Shown here: in pieces, positions 28,386 through 40,238 of the stretch
Numbering within the stretch: position 1 is the stretch's first letter
How the letters are laid out: the number at the start of each line of letters is the position of its first letter
DNA from: Amia ocellicauda
Taxonomy: Eukaryota > Chordata > Actinopteri > Amiiformes > Amiidae
DNA: 64,000 nt
Direction: 5' to 3'
Assembly (NCBI RefSeq): GCF_036373705.1
Contig: NC_089856.1
Coordinates: 26,684,798 to 26,748,797, forward strand
Translations under genes and position numbers: made by a program
Notes under the pieces: generated by a model
The model's input: only the letters and a program-made list of their open reading frames with translations
Databases searched by the model: none
Told to the model about the DNA's origin: nothing

Positions 28386-30026
28386 TTGAGTGCTGAGACT
28401 TGCAGTACTGGGCCTCCATATAAATGGGGTAAAATGCTCACTTTTTGTGTGAGGAATGACGCAGAGATGGACAGAGCTCGCATCAGGGAACGCTTCCAAG
28501 CCACTCTGGCCGGGCTAATGGAGCTGGATTTGCTGAAAACAAAACACCAAGAGATAATCGAGGCAGCTCTGGAGTTCGGTGTCAAAGGGCAGAGTCAATA
28601 CATGGAGAAGGACTCCTCTGGGAAGCAGTCAGAAGTTAGGACGTCTTTCATTAGCTCAGACCAGTTCTATCAGTATGGTCTGCTGGACAGGGGTTCCTCT
28701 TTGATGCTTACACGAAGCTTTTCACAGGACACATTAAGTGGGTCAGAGGGTGACAGACTGCAGCCGATCCGTTCAAGTATCTCCTCACAAAACCTGCTGC
28801 AAAGGACACCGTCTGACCCAAGCTGGAGGGGAAACCTGGAGTCGGGAGCCAGTGCTGGTTTCTATGACAACAGTACCTCTCTGTCAACTTCCTGTGACTC
28901 CATTTATAGTGTGACTTCATATGGCTCAGAGGATTGGGAAGAAAACAAAGCTGGCAGGATGGACCACAACATGCAGCAACAGTCTCTTCAGCACAGGAGC
29001 AGAGGTAGAGAGAATCCCTTAGATCCCCAGAGGCCTTTGTCACGAGGGGATATTACCCCCATCAGTGGATTCTTGTCCATTGCTGACCTCTGCCCCCAGT
29101 CTCACTGGCAGGCCGTCTCCTCCATATTGCAGCCTCAGATGGTCTTAGATCGGAAGTATCGACTGGATCTGATCTCATTCAAAACAAGTGATGTCTACCA
29201 ATATCCCAGTCCTCTCCATGCTGTGGCCTTGCAGAGCTCTCTGTACACCCCGGCACTGAGAAGCCAACCTCCAGTGCAGGGCTCTTCAGCAGAACAATCT
29301 AGGGAAGAGACCACTGAGAACAATACTTCAGCTGAGGCCAATTCTGAATTAGAAGTGGAGCCTGTTTCTGAATTACAGCTGAACACTGTAGCTCATTTCA
29401 GGCCCAGCCTAGAACTCTGCTCTCTGCATGCAGATGCTTCAGCCTCCAGATGCTTTGGCCAGAAGTTGATTTCTTTCTCAAATAGGTGCCGTTTGGAGAA
29501 GTTCATCTCTGAAGTGGCCCTGAGACACAGTCACCTTTCTGCAGCGGCCCATCTGATTGCAGATGTTGAGAAGAGGTTGTTGGAGTCTAATGTTACAGCA
29601 GGTAGGAAGATGCCCAGAACCATTTCCACCTCTAAAGTGGCCACATCTCTGTCAGTGTGCAGTGGCAATGGTTTTCCAATTAGCTGGGGAGACAGGGCCT
29701 CTGTGGTTACAAGTTCTACATACAACATGTGTGGGATTCACGCTCTCCATGTGGAAAACAGAAGACACTCAGCTTTAGACCACAATCAAAGTTTGAGTAT
29801 AATTCCTTGTGCTCCCAACAGTCAAGTCAATTCTAAAGAGCATCCCAGGCCTGATGGTCTCTGGAATTCTGCCTCTGAAATCTTCCTCAGTTCTGTGGAA
29901 CATTGTAGACCTGAACATGTCTTTCATAGGAAATCTCGACACATTTTGGATACCCACAGTTCCAGGAGAGATTTGAAGCAAAAGTGGTTGTCTGTTTCAG
30001 ATATTTCCTCTTTCAACCACAGATAA
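28386..30026 (+). CDS. Dapper/DACT-family protein (dact4-like), intronless, atypical
   Basis: One open frame of 546 codons. DACT proteins are cytoplasmic scaffolds that bind Dishevelled and tune Wnt and TGF-beta signalling. DACT signatures are clear. The N-terminal block IRERFQATLAGLMELDLL (about residues 33-50) matches the family start, so translation may really begin at Met17 (28434) or Met28 (28467). ASAGFYDNSTSLSTSCDSIY (about 154-173) matches the SSGFYELSDG...SNSCTSVYS block. DVYQYPSPLHAVALQS (about 270) is a family hallmark. The end, KQKWLSVSDISS, resembles the RRWQSTxDIS block. The leucine-zipper region normally coded by middle exons is absent, and no intron interrupts the frame. The frame closes before any PDZ-binding MTTV end. 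A second frame (to 30364) continues at once and could be the rest after a frameshift. It may be a retrocopy or a rebuilt gene; which DACT paralogue is unsure. Confidence 0.8.
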   Translation: MSAETCSTGPPYKWGKMLTFCVRNDAEMDRARIRERFQATLAGLMELDLLKTKHQEIIEAALEFGVKGQSQYMEKDSSGKQSEVRTSFISSDQFYQYGLLDRGSSLMLTRSFSQDTLSGSEGDRLQPIRSSISSQNLLQRTPSDPSWRGNLESGASAGFYDNSTSLSTSCDSIYSVTSYGSEDWEENKAGRMDHNMQQQSLQHRSRGRENPLDPQRPLSRGDITPISGFLSIADLCPQSHWQAVSSILQPQMVLDRKYRLDLISFKTSDVYQYPSPLHAVALQSSLYTPALRSQPPVQGSSAEQSREETTENNTSAEANSELEVEPVSELQLNTVAHFRPSLELCSLHADASASRCFGQKLISFSNRCRLEKFISEVALRHSHLSAAAHLIADVEKRLLESNVTAGRKMPRTISTSKVATSLSVCSGNGFPISWGDRASVVTSSTYNMCGIHALHVENRRHSALDHNQSLSIIPCAPNSQVNSKEHPRPDGLWNSASEIFLSSVEHCRPEHVFHRKSRHILDTHSSRRDLKQKWLSVSDISSFNHR

Positions 30027-30364
30027 GCACAGATAAGTCAGGACAACATGGAAGCAATCAACACCCTCAGAAGGCACAAGGCAAAACAAAGTGTGCCTCA
30101 ATCCAGTGTGGTTGCGCTTTCACTTCAGACATCATGCCGTCTGCACTGAATCAAAGACATCTGGAGGCTGACAACCTCTATGGCAGAAGGGAAGAATATG
30201 AGAGAAGCATCTTTGGAAGTGCACACTGGGATAGCTCTCACCCATACAAACATCTGGGAATGGAGGAACCAGAGTCAATGGAACAGAGGTCTTCCTTCCC
30301 CAGAGAGCTGAAGAGGAGGTTTCAGAACCCCAAGAGTTTTTGTAATCAGAAAATCAAAAAGTGA
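30027..30364 (+). pseudogene. Possible frameshifted C-terminal continuation of the DACT-like gene
   Basis: The preceding frame stops at 30026, and a +2-shifted frame is open from about 29984 to 30364. It gives a hydrophilic segment (including DNLYGRREEYERSIFGS and a basic end, PRELKRRFQNPKSF). No DACT motif is certain in it, and the usual C-terminal MTTV is not found in any frame. It may be a decayed C-terminus or only 3' UTR. Confidence 0.3.
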
Positions 30365-30743
30365 ATTGGACAGACTAATCGGAAAGAAAATGTCAGTTAA
30401 CCTAAAGAGTTATGATCGTGTCAAACTAAGTTCATAGTGCAACATCATAGTGATGAACTTGGTATTTCAATATATGCTTTTTGAAATATTTTGGTGACAT
30501 GAAATGTATATCTAAATTTCTATTACATATGTTTAATGTTAATATAATGTAGTATTTCATATTTAATGTAATAATATGTAATATTTAATTAAAAAAATAC
30601 ATTTTTTCCCTTTAAAGTATCAGCAATACAGGATTATGGTGGCATGTATTTTCATTCTCTAGTTCATTCTCAGTTCTCTAATTATGTTTCTGTCCAATGT
30701 TTTCTTGTGTGGATTGTTTGTATTTGTATTGCTTCTATTATCA

Positions 30744-30771
30744 TTAATAAAGCCTTAAAAAAAAAAAAAAT
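30744..30771 (+). terminator. AATAAA followed by an A-tract, likely 3' end of the DACT-like unit
   Basis: AATAAA is followed five bases later by about 14 consecutive A residues. This could be a normal poly(A) signal near genomic A's, or the remnant poly(A) tail of a retroposed transcript. The second would fit the intronless state of the upstream frame. No clear target-site duplication was found. Confidence 0.4.
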
Positions 30772-31428
30772 CAAGACTATAAAGTTTTTACCTTTGTATA
30801 AGTTTAAAGTTATACCTTCATACAAGTTTTTAAAAGCTTCATAGTTAAAAACTTTAACTAGCCAGAAGAAAAGTTATATAAAAATAACCCTGTGTTGCTA
30901 TGACTACCGTCCCCTCTGAAACCTATTGTGATTGCTTTAAAAATGTTTTATGCCCTTTCATCAGTTTTATAATCCTTTTAACATAGCATTTGATACACTC
31001 AATTCAAACTTAAACAGCTGACATCATAATCAGTAGTTAACTAGTTACCATCCCACCTTAATTAATAAGATATGGCTATTTTTTAAAGGATAATGTTATG
31101 AATTCAAATTTTGATGGCTCTGCAAATTTATCTGAACAGCAATTTGAAACAGCTACTGTTAGAAATGATTAATTGAAACAAGCAACAAGCATAGCATTAC
31201 TTTTGCAGGTTCTGATTTTACGACAATTCTGCCTCTTTAAACATAACTCTGGCTACAATCCTCTAATTTAAAAATAATTATCTAAGAAAACAATGTACCT
31301 GTGTCTCAAAACGGGAGTGTTATATTTGTTCAGTATACTTGCTGGAAGGAATGATCTTTCCATTTTGACCTGATAGTGAAACTCACAGATGTAACTTCTG
31401 CACTTAGCTTAGATGTAGACTGTATTTT

Positions 31429-32200
31429 CTAAGCAAGAACAGTACACAGCAAAAAGTTGTCTCCCCAGCTGTGTTCACAGTGGTCCTCTGTATCAGAGCC
31501 ATAAACAGAAACCAGAATACTCTTAATGGCGGTGTATAGTTGACTGTGCTGTGTCATCAGTGCCACTGCATGCAGAGGGCTGGGGTAGTGGAAGACTTCT
31601 TTGGTTCCTGTGAAATTAGAACTGATTGGTACTGTGCTCTCGGGCCCACCTGAGATGTCAGGACCCAGAAGACTGTGGGGAAAATATCCCTGTGAGCAGG
31701 AGATCCTGGAATGAACTTCTCCTGTAGAAAACTGATTCTTGGTGACTCCATCAGGGTAGTTAATTGCAGTACATCCTCCATTCCCCTGCAAGAGGGGGTG
31801 TTGCTGCATTTGGCCTGCCTTCTCCATGTTCCAGTGTATTATTCCACACTCTCAGAAAATAGAGCAGTCCAAGTGAGAACGATAGCCATTAGGGAGGTAA
31901 AGCCAACCAAATCCACCAGATTATGCCACTGCTGCTGTGAGGCCATCAGGCAGCTCTGTCTAGGGCCTACCAGAGTCACTCAGAGGACTGTCAGCGTGGC
32001 TGTGGCTCAGCTTCAATGTGGACCCCAAGTGGCCGGAGTATGGTGCCTCCCTAGAGTTTTTGGCTGGACTATTTTGATGCTGCTTGTCTCTTCTTCCCAG
32101 AGCAGCTTCCACACTCTCCAGCTGTATGGATTTCAGCAGCTCTAACTTTATTATTCCTGCCAGGACAGCATGGAAGTGGACATCAAGCAGCAAATTATTT
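31429..32200 (-). pseudogene. Second DACT-like copy, broken, facing the first
   Basis: On the minus strand, LLLDVHFHAVLAGIIKLELL (from about 32190) matches the DACT N-terminal block. It is followed by ESVEAAL, as in EIIEAAL of the plus-strand copy. SDSGRP then meets a stop, and LPDG follows in the same frame, resembling the decayed SSGFYELSDG block; another stop lies farther on. After a gap, EVFHYPSPLHAVALMTQHSQ near 31560-31590 is the DACT hallmark, followed by LYTAIKS (LYTPALRS in the plus copy). There is no ATG for the first block, as a TAG precedes it in frame, and no C-terminal region. It is intronless like its partner, so the two probably derive from one intronless ancestor by inverted duplication. 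Confidence 0.7.
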
Positions 32201-35200
32201 TCCTCCTATAAAGGACAACAAAGTCTTTCTGTTCTCCCTCTGTTTTTATCTACCTAATCCCAGACAGGCAGGCTCTCTTTTTCTGGGTCTGTTAATTGTT
32301 TTTCCATTTTCCTGGTTCCTTAATAATTAAGACATTAAGAAATAATTAAATATCTTGGAAGGTATTGAAGAATGGCTAATTTATCGAATAGGACCTATTT
32401 TATAAATTAGAAGGAAGTTCATTTCATCTCACTGATCCTTTGAAGGATAGTCATTTCACAGAGACTGGTTTGTCTCCTTTTCTCTGATGGTAAGGAAACT
32501 CCCTCTATTCTTATTGGAAGAGGAGGTTTGTGGTCTGTAAAATAAGCCCTTTACTGTTTAATCAGTACCGATGAAAAGGTAGATGTGTTGTCAAGGATTA
32601 AAGTAAAACTCTGTGTAGTCCATTATAGTAGTTCATTATTATATTTTGATGTCTATTATAGTAACTGAATGGGCTTTGAATGAATGAATTATGTACACAC
32701 TGTAAACTAAATGACTCCTGTACTTGTTTTACATCAGTTCTGTCCCATGTTTCTTTTTTATTAATGTGAAATTATTACAGCTAATTCACAATTGTACTAA
32801 ATAATGTGGGCATAAAACCAACATACTAGCAATTAAAATTAGCTGCATAAAAATAACCAAAAGGTTCAGTTCAGGGGGGGTTATTTTAAGAAAGGAAAGT
32901 CTCAAAATATTATTAAATGCAAATGGTGTTCCCACATTTGATAATATGAACCCAAATGATTTTTCATCCGATTGCATTGTATTTCCTGACGAGCCACAGA
33001 AGACAAATTAATTACGTCAATTAATAACTGATACCTGTCGCAACTTCATTGTATAATGTTGATTGCATCAAGATAGAATTACATCAGTGAGGTGGCAGGA
33101 ACAAAAGAAAACTGATAAACGAACAAGCCTTGTTAAAACAGAATAATACCTACAGACAACCATTCAAGCATTTTAAACTTATTTTGGATGCTTAATTTGC
33201 ATTGTTGTTGTTTTTTTTCCTCTACATAATTATATAATTACAGTAGTAGAGTATGGATGTCGGGTGTACCACCAGATGTCAGTGTAGACTTAAAATTGAC
33301 CAGGTATCAGAAATCAGTTTAGTTCTACTATTGTGTGCCAAGAAAAAATAATAGTAATTACAGAGAAGCGGTCAGCTGCATTAACAGTCGCAGCACATTT
33401 GATAAGTCGTTAAGTCATTATTTCACATTAAATTATTTAACTATGTATGCACTGTTGTTTAAAAAAAAAAAAAAAAAAACATTAAAATTGTGTAATACCG
33501 TGATCTCGTCTTATTGATTTATTTAGTGTCATGTTTTTAGGTGTATGCGCATGCTTGTTGCCTTGGCTTTGCTAATTAGTAGACCAACACGTGTTTGGTC
33601 AGTTGAACATTTTGTTAAAGTCAAGCACGATAAGTTTCCCATATCATTTTGTTACATGTGCTTTATTAACACTAGTATAAGTCTTATGTTTACAAAGGAA
33701 CCAACAATTTGTATGTAGTTTGGTAATTAATTATTTGTATTTAAACTTAAATACAGCTGAAGTTGTGGAACATGCTTCAGCAAATGAAACTTGAAATGTT
33801 TAATTCTTATTATAATTTCACATAAAATCTAACAACAATAGTGCATTTTCAAGGTAAATCTCAATATGCTATGGTTATAAACATATTATTGCTCATTTCC
33901 AAAATACATCGTATGCATTAAGTTGACAGTTGTCCTTGAATTTTCATTATTTTACAACCGTCCAATAGGCCTATGCAATTTTAAAGTTTTCTTAAGTTAA
34001 GCAGCAGGTGTTAATAATGTAAATGTTTGTGTAATGACTTCTTGTAAGTGTTGACTCATTGCTACCACAGCTGAGATTCAAAGATTATTTAGTTGTTTTG
34101 TATTTAAAAAAATTAAGTGAATCTGCATGTACTGACTCTACAGAAAGAAACAACTGCGAATAAGCTAAACACAAAAGCATTTGTTGTTGTTGATTTCAAT
34201 GTCACTGTGTAGTGAGGGGGAAAAAAACTGAAACTTGCTGACATTAATAAGATCTTGATTAGGAGTTGCAAATGCACGGATAGGCAAAAAGACAGGTTGC
34301 ACTGGGAAGAGATTTTACAATGTGTCATTGAGTTGAAGATACAGACTTCACAGATAAGTAATTTTGAATTGTCAAGACTGAATTGGGAGTTTTAGTGAAC
34401 CATATCTTATATTTGTTTTTTTAAGTTTTGCACAATGTTACAAAAATATACTAATAATAACAAGCCTTCTGTTATTAATAATAGATTGTACAAAATGTCA
34501 TGCTATTCAGGGGTTGTTTTTGTGAAGGACACCATATTTGGAAGTATTATTTTCATCGTAAGGGCCCATACAACACATTTGTAAACCATATTGTAACATT
34601 TCTGAAGCTGCCCAGTATCCTAAACCCAAATCCACACATTCACATTTTGATGAAGTGAAGGGTGAATCTGGAAGAGAATCCTTATGGGGGAGGGGAAACA
34701 GTATTCCTTTGGCCATCTATCAGAATGACAGCATTGGCCGTTAAGAAGGGTGGATCTACAGCCTGTTAAATACTTTTGAACAGCTGTCTATTTTTCTGTT
34801 TTCTCATCTGGTTTTGAAATATAGCCTTTATTTGCTCTGCATTCTACCTATCAGCAACTGTGAGTTTTTCTCTCTAGATAACTGCAGGAGAACGCCGAAG
34901 AAAACAAAACCATGCTTGGTGAGCTCCAAAATGTCAAGAATCTGTGTGTAATGTGGGATAATTTATCAGAGCACATCCTCTTAAAGTTTCAGATTTTTCC
35001 ATTTTCCATTATAAACTTAAAGCTAGACCTCACTGATTCCTACTGAGCTTCAGCTTTTGTCTTTTTCAGAATGCAAGGGCCACAGCTTAAATATAATCTT
35101 GATATCAGTCATAATAATGTGTGGCAGAATACAAAGGAACTGCTGTGAATATTACTGTAGAAAAGTATTGTACTAATATAGTGTTCCCCCCCTACTTTGT

Positions 35201-36139
35201 GGTTAAGCAGTGGGGAGAGTGTAGTTGTGCCAAAGTGTGTGCTGCAGATTTGAAAAAACAATGAATATTTATACACTTTTTCTGCTTCTGTCTCTTCATA
35301 TCTTAATTATTTCCTGGACTGCCATCTATACACACAAGAAGGCTGGGCAAGGGAATAGAAATTGAACCCCAGTGATCGTTATGGCCTTGGTGTGTGGGAA
35401 ATGTATTGTTCTCCATCCCACAGTGTAGAAGTCAGCATATTTGCCTTCTGATAGCTAACATATGTTATAATAAGATATCTTAGTCAGACACACTTGTTTT
35501 CTATCTGCGTGATTTAACCTCCCACAGAATTACTCTTTCACAACCTAAGGTTCAGCAGTTCATTCAATTTTACATTTTTTTCCCCTCCTAATATTATCTT
35601 AACTTCTAATATCTAAACTTTTTTGTAGTTGAAGTAATTTAAAACATTACTCACTTATGCTACAGCTTTGAAAGGGGATATTGTGTGTTTTTGCTGCAAG
35701 TTTTTTGGCATCCACTTTTTCCTAGATTTTTGTTGACTTTCTCAACGTTATTCCTCACCTGTGGTAAAAAAAAAAGGTGCAGTAAGAGGGAAAATGTGCA
35801 TTCCATTTGTAATGCTCCTAAATCAAATACCTAAAAATAGAGATGGGGCTATGTTGCAGATGTGCAAAGCAAATGTTTCGTACAGTTACTCTCCTGGATA
35901 ATTTATATAATTGTAGTTCTTTAGTTTGTACTGAGTGTGGTTGATATTTAATTGCTCAGTGCTGGTGTGCTACCAACTTAAATCTATTCTACTAGTCTGG
36001 ACCAAATGGTTTAATGATGCTGTGGTTTAGTAGACTTGAGTTTCCCAGGTTTGCCTTGGCTTGATGCATAACTGCATTCACTGTAGCTTAATGGGTGGCT
36101 TTAAGACTGCAGTGTTAACAGTGAGATCTTCATTCATCC

Positions 36140-36260
36140 TCCTTACAATGGATAGGATAGGATCCTTGGATCACTCAGTTATTAATGGACACCAAATGAG
36201 CACTATGGGTCACATGGCCTGCTCTCGTATGTAACCTTTCTTATGTTCTAATGCTATAAT
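36140..36260 (+). repeat. 3' tail of a CR1/L2-like non-LTR element or derived SINE
   Basis: ATGGCCTGCTCTCGTATGTA followed by CCTTTCTTATGTTCTAATG matches the end typical of vertebrate CR1-like tails. No reverse-transcriptase sequence is nearby. Confidence 0.45.
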
Positions 36261-38091
36261 TCTGCTGTTTGCACCTTATGCACAGGAGTCACAAAATTGC
36301 TGATTGCAGATAGAGAGGGCATTCAAAGAAAAAATAATAGCTGATTTTGACATTGATTGAGGAGAAAAGTGGGTCAAAATGGACAGAACAAAGACAATGG
36401 GACAAGTAGAATTTCAACGAATGTCTTCCATTTTCCAAACGGTTTAGAAAGCTAATTTGAATGAAATGACGACAGGGTTGATGTTAAAAGAGGCTTGCAT
36501 GTGGTGTAGCCCAGTAGCAGAAGGCATAGCTCTAGCAGGCAGATTCTGGTTCCTGACAGGGAGGGCTTAGTATTCTCTGAAACAACAGGTGCCCCATGTG
36601 GTACGCTTCAATGTCAAAGCCTTAGATTTAGGGCTTCATGCCTGCAGGTGAGAAAATGTGAGCAACAAAAGCTCACATCTGGGCTCTGTCTCATATGAAA
36701 CTAGTTACGCCAGAAAGGGAATGAGAGGAGGGAGGCCAAGAGTGGATAAATCTGGAACAGGGTTGTTTGGCTTCATGCTACTTTTCTCTTTTGTTCTTTA
36801 GACTGCAAGATAGATCAAGGAAAAGGCGGGTAAGGCCTTGCTGCAGGACTGACATGATTACTGAAAGGTACATGACTTTAAGCAAGCGAAGAAACCAATC
36901 TTTAATCCAGTCTGTTGCAATCTAGTTGTGTTAATTTTTCTGAAATTAGATGGTATTTTTGTGTTTCAGCCAAGGAGTCTGTAGAAAGGTTACTCACAAT
37001 TTGAGATCCAATCCTCTCTATGTAAGATGTTTTGACTAAATGTATTGATTGATTAATGGCATGTCCTAGTCTGATTAATAAAACATATTTTTTAGAACAG
37101 ATTTTAGAATTCTGAATGACTTATCAGAAACTAGAACCTTAAATCATATGTAACTAATCAGACTGTCAAATATATATATACAGTAAACTAAATGATTTTT
37201 TCCCCAGCATTAATTTATTACTAAGTAAATTTAATGTTAAATTGTGTCAGTTTAGATGGAATGAATGGAGTCTGCAGGGCAAAGCATATATTTGTATGGT
37301 TATTAGAAGGGAGAAAGCATGGACAGTATTTGGGATTTGTGGAGCTTGACTCCTTAATCCCTGTTTTATTACCGAAGGTAGCCTTAAGACAGATTCTTAA
37401 ACTGCAAAGAAAATGACATTCATTTTAATATGTTTCTATAGCATGTGCTATTAAAAAGCAACCAGGGTAAATTTGGCCCCTCTTAGTTTATTTTCATTAT
37501 GATTTTTTTTTTTTGCCAAAGACTTTGCACAAGCTCTTGTAAAACTAAATTGCAAAGTCATTCAACATTGAGAAAGACGATATTCAAACACATAGTACTG
37601 TTTTGTATTTTAGTCATGGTCTCTCTCAGGTTGACTAGTATCACCATTTTGTCTGTTGATGTTAACTTTATAATCAGAATAACCCACTGCATTTACATAG
37701 AAAACAGAACAATACCAGACAATATTCCTTTTCAGACAGAAAATGTAACCATAACCTTGTAACGCCTTAGCATTCCAAAAGACTGGACAATGAGAGTGAC
37801 TGGAATTGTGGCTGTGCATTTGTGTGATGTCTCCACAATCCTTATTCCCACTGCGCCACAATGTTTTAAATGTTTGATAATTTCTGCTGGTCAATAATAG
37901 GTTAAGTTTTGTAAAATGGTGTAGGCAAATTGGAGATTCTACAAATAAATCTATCTTCACAATTCATTTTCTTGGTGATAGCCTTCCCATGAAAATTAAA
38001 TCTTGTATGATTTGCAGCTGTGTTGGCTGAGGTCAGTGGGTTGATGCTGACACAGCACAGGGCCACCAGCAGTCTGGGGCTGCAGGAGGAA

Positions 38092-38111
38092 TGACCTTTG
38101 ACCTATGACCT
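38092..38111 (-). promoter_or_regulatory. Triple DR1 nuclear-receptor site
   Basis: TGACCT-T-TGACCT-A-TGACCT contains three perfect half-sites in direct repeat with one-base spacing. On the minus strand they read AGGTCA. DR1 sites bind HNF4, PPAR-RXR and COUP-TF. It lies within the exon-like segment 38018-38143. The target gene is unknown; slc2a2, an HNF4-type liver gene, lies about 32 kb away on the same window. Confidence 0.5.
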
Positions 38112-39829
38112 TGAATCCAGTTACCCTCCTGTTGGATACTAAGGTGAGTCGCAAGGGAAATCAATGCTGCCTGTGAACAAGTTTTCAAAGAACACCCACT
38201 GTCAAATTAAAATTGAAACTTTCTATCCCTTATCCATTCATTTTTTTTATTTAGAGTGCGTTGAACTGACATGCACACGACAGGAAAAGTATTCAATCAC
38301 CATGATGCTCTTTTGCCTCACACTTAGAGGGAATAGATCTCAAATAGTTTGAACCAGTTGACACACAGCAGAAAGGCTCTTGAATTTCTTTTGGTGAGAG
38401 TAGATATCATGTTTGGAGTCAGTTTGGCATATTTTGTTTGACTGTCAGCAAAAATGTATGCCTGTGTTGTAGAAAGTTGCAGCTCCATTGAAGACAAATT
38501 GATGTCCTTAATGTGATGTGTGCTGAATGTTTCATGCATAAAAAAAGCAGGAAAAGGGAAGGCTGGGCGGATGGGTGCATGTGATATTTGTTAGTTCTGG
38601 CTTTAATGCATGGTATGAATACACAGACTTATCATGACTGTAAATCTTGCTTCTTTGAAGTTTGTGGCATTTCATATGAGGGAAAAATACAACACACAGG
38701 TCCAATCCATGCAATCCCTGTGTTTAATAAAATGTAACTTACTGATGGATTAAATGCATATCCCAAGCATTCCTTTGCATGCACGCATAGATCCCCAATT
38801 GTATCTTTTTTTCCCGTTTTATTTTGGGTTCTCATGAAACATTTGTAGGATGTCTGAGATGCTGTTTTGTAGGGGTAATATAGCCTGAAGCACATCTGAC
38901 GGGATTAGTATGTAGTCTTTTGGGGAAAGGAAAATAATTGCATGATTTATATTTGCAGGCTGCTTGCCATTTCTTTTCCAGACTGGGTATCTTGCAGAAT
39001 CCTTCTTTTCTTTTCAAACTTGCTAGGTTTACAAAAAGGCTTATTATTTTAACAGCTTCAGAACATTATGTAAGAATAAGAAAGCTTATATAACGACTGT
39101 GCATACTCCTTCCAACACTGTTGTGAGACTATTGCACATGTATTTTCACCATGAATAGTTGCTTCCATCTGCTCTGGATCTACTTGGAAAGCTGTATTGC
39201 TGGGCAGAACCAGGTTACTTATTGGCAGTAGTCCTGAAAATGGTCATGTGATTTAAAGTGTGGTTGTTGGAAATTCACAGCCAAGAGTTGCATGAATATT
39301 ATAATACTGCATTGTAAGACTTCAAGTATGATATTAAATGTACTATGAAGACAGTTATATAATTTAAACAGAATGTGCACACATGTAGTGAACTGTATCA
39401 CCTTGTTTCAATCAATAAAGAAAACTTATCTTGCTAATTTATTTAACAATCTCATGGCACAATTTTCTGTATCAGTGTATCAGGGCATGATACACAGTCC
39501 ATGTGAATATGAATCTTACATTTGTTGAGGTAATTTGGAGAAAACAACATCACAGTACATTATTAAAGTTAAACTAGTCTGATTGTGGAGGTTTTAGCTG
39601 TCTTGGAAATCTTGCTGTAAACAGTACTTCTGTATATGAAAACATGACTGGTGTAAATTGGAGTTCACGCTACATTATAAGCACAAAAATGCTGATATGC
39701 AAATTAAAAGATCTGATGGAAAAGTGTGTTCTTCTTATTCTGTGATTTATAAAAGTTTGAACCTAGTTTGACATGGATTTTATAGTTCTCTTCAAGCAAT
39801 CCCATTTCTAATTTTTCAAACAAGGACCA

Positions 39830-39960
39830 GAGACCACAAGTGCCAAGATGCTTGTTTAGCACTGAATAGAAGCGTGTCTGTACACAAAGAGCAGTGGGGG
39901 TCTGGAACAAGCTACCAAGCAATATTGTACTTTCTGGATTCCTTCAATAAATGTATTCAC
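39830..39960 (+). repeat. LINE (CR1/L2-like) 3' remnant
   Basis: The stretch GTACACAAAGAGCAGTGGGG followed by TCTGGAACAAGCTACCAAGC matches the conserved region near the 3' end of vertebrate CR1/L2-type elements. It is short and diverged. Confidence 0.45.
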
Positions 39961-40238
39961 TTTTAGCATCCATTAGCTGTTAAAAAGCAAATGTGAAGCT
40001 GTAGTTATCTTATTCTTTGAAGCAACTTCCTTGTATACATTCCTTGCCATAAGTTTTCTGTTTGGCCACATAAATTAAAGATGGAGTGTGGAGCTGGTTT
40101 AATTTGCTGTGGGACAGGGATTTGTAGTAAAGAGTAACAGATGGCAACTTTTTTAAGAGTGCAGATAGTTTTCTGGTTTGTGGAAGGTATTGCTTTCTTC
40201 TGTAATGGAACAGGTCTTTATGGTGCTATGGAGACACA

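Larger units (their letters stand above)
34878..38143 (+). other. Candidate spliced non-coding transcript (three exon-like segments)
   Basis: Three segments have good polypyrimidine-AG and GT borders on the plus strand. These are 34878-34918 (41 bases, donor GTGAGC), 36802-36829 (28 bases, donor GTAAGG after a pyrimidine tract) and 38018-38143 (126 bases, donor GTGAGT). Joined, all three reading frames contain stops, so this would be a 5' UTR or long non-coding RNA, if real. Evidence is only the splice-site appearance. Confidence 0.15.
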
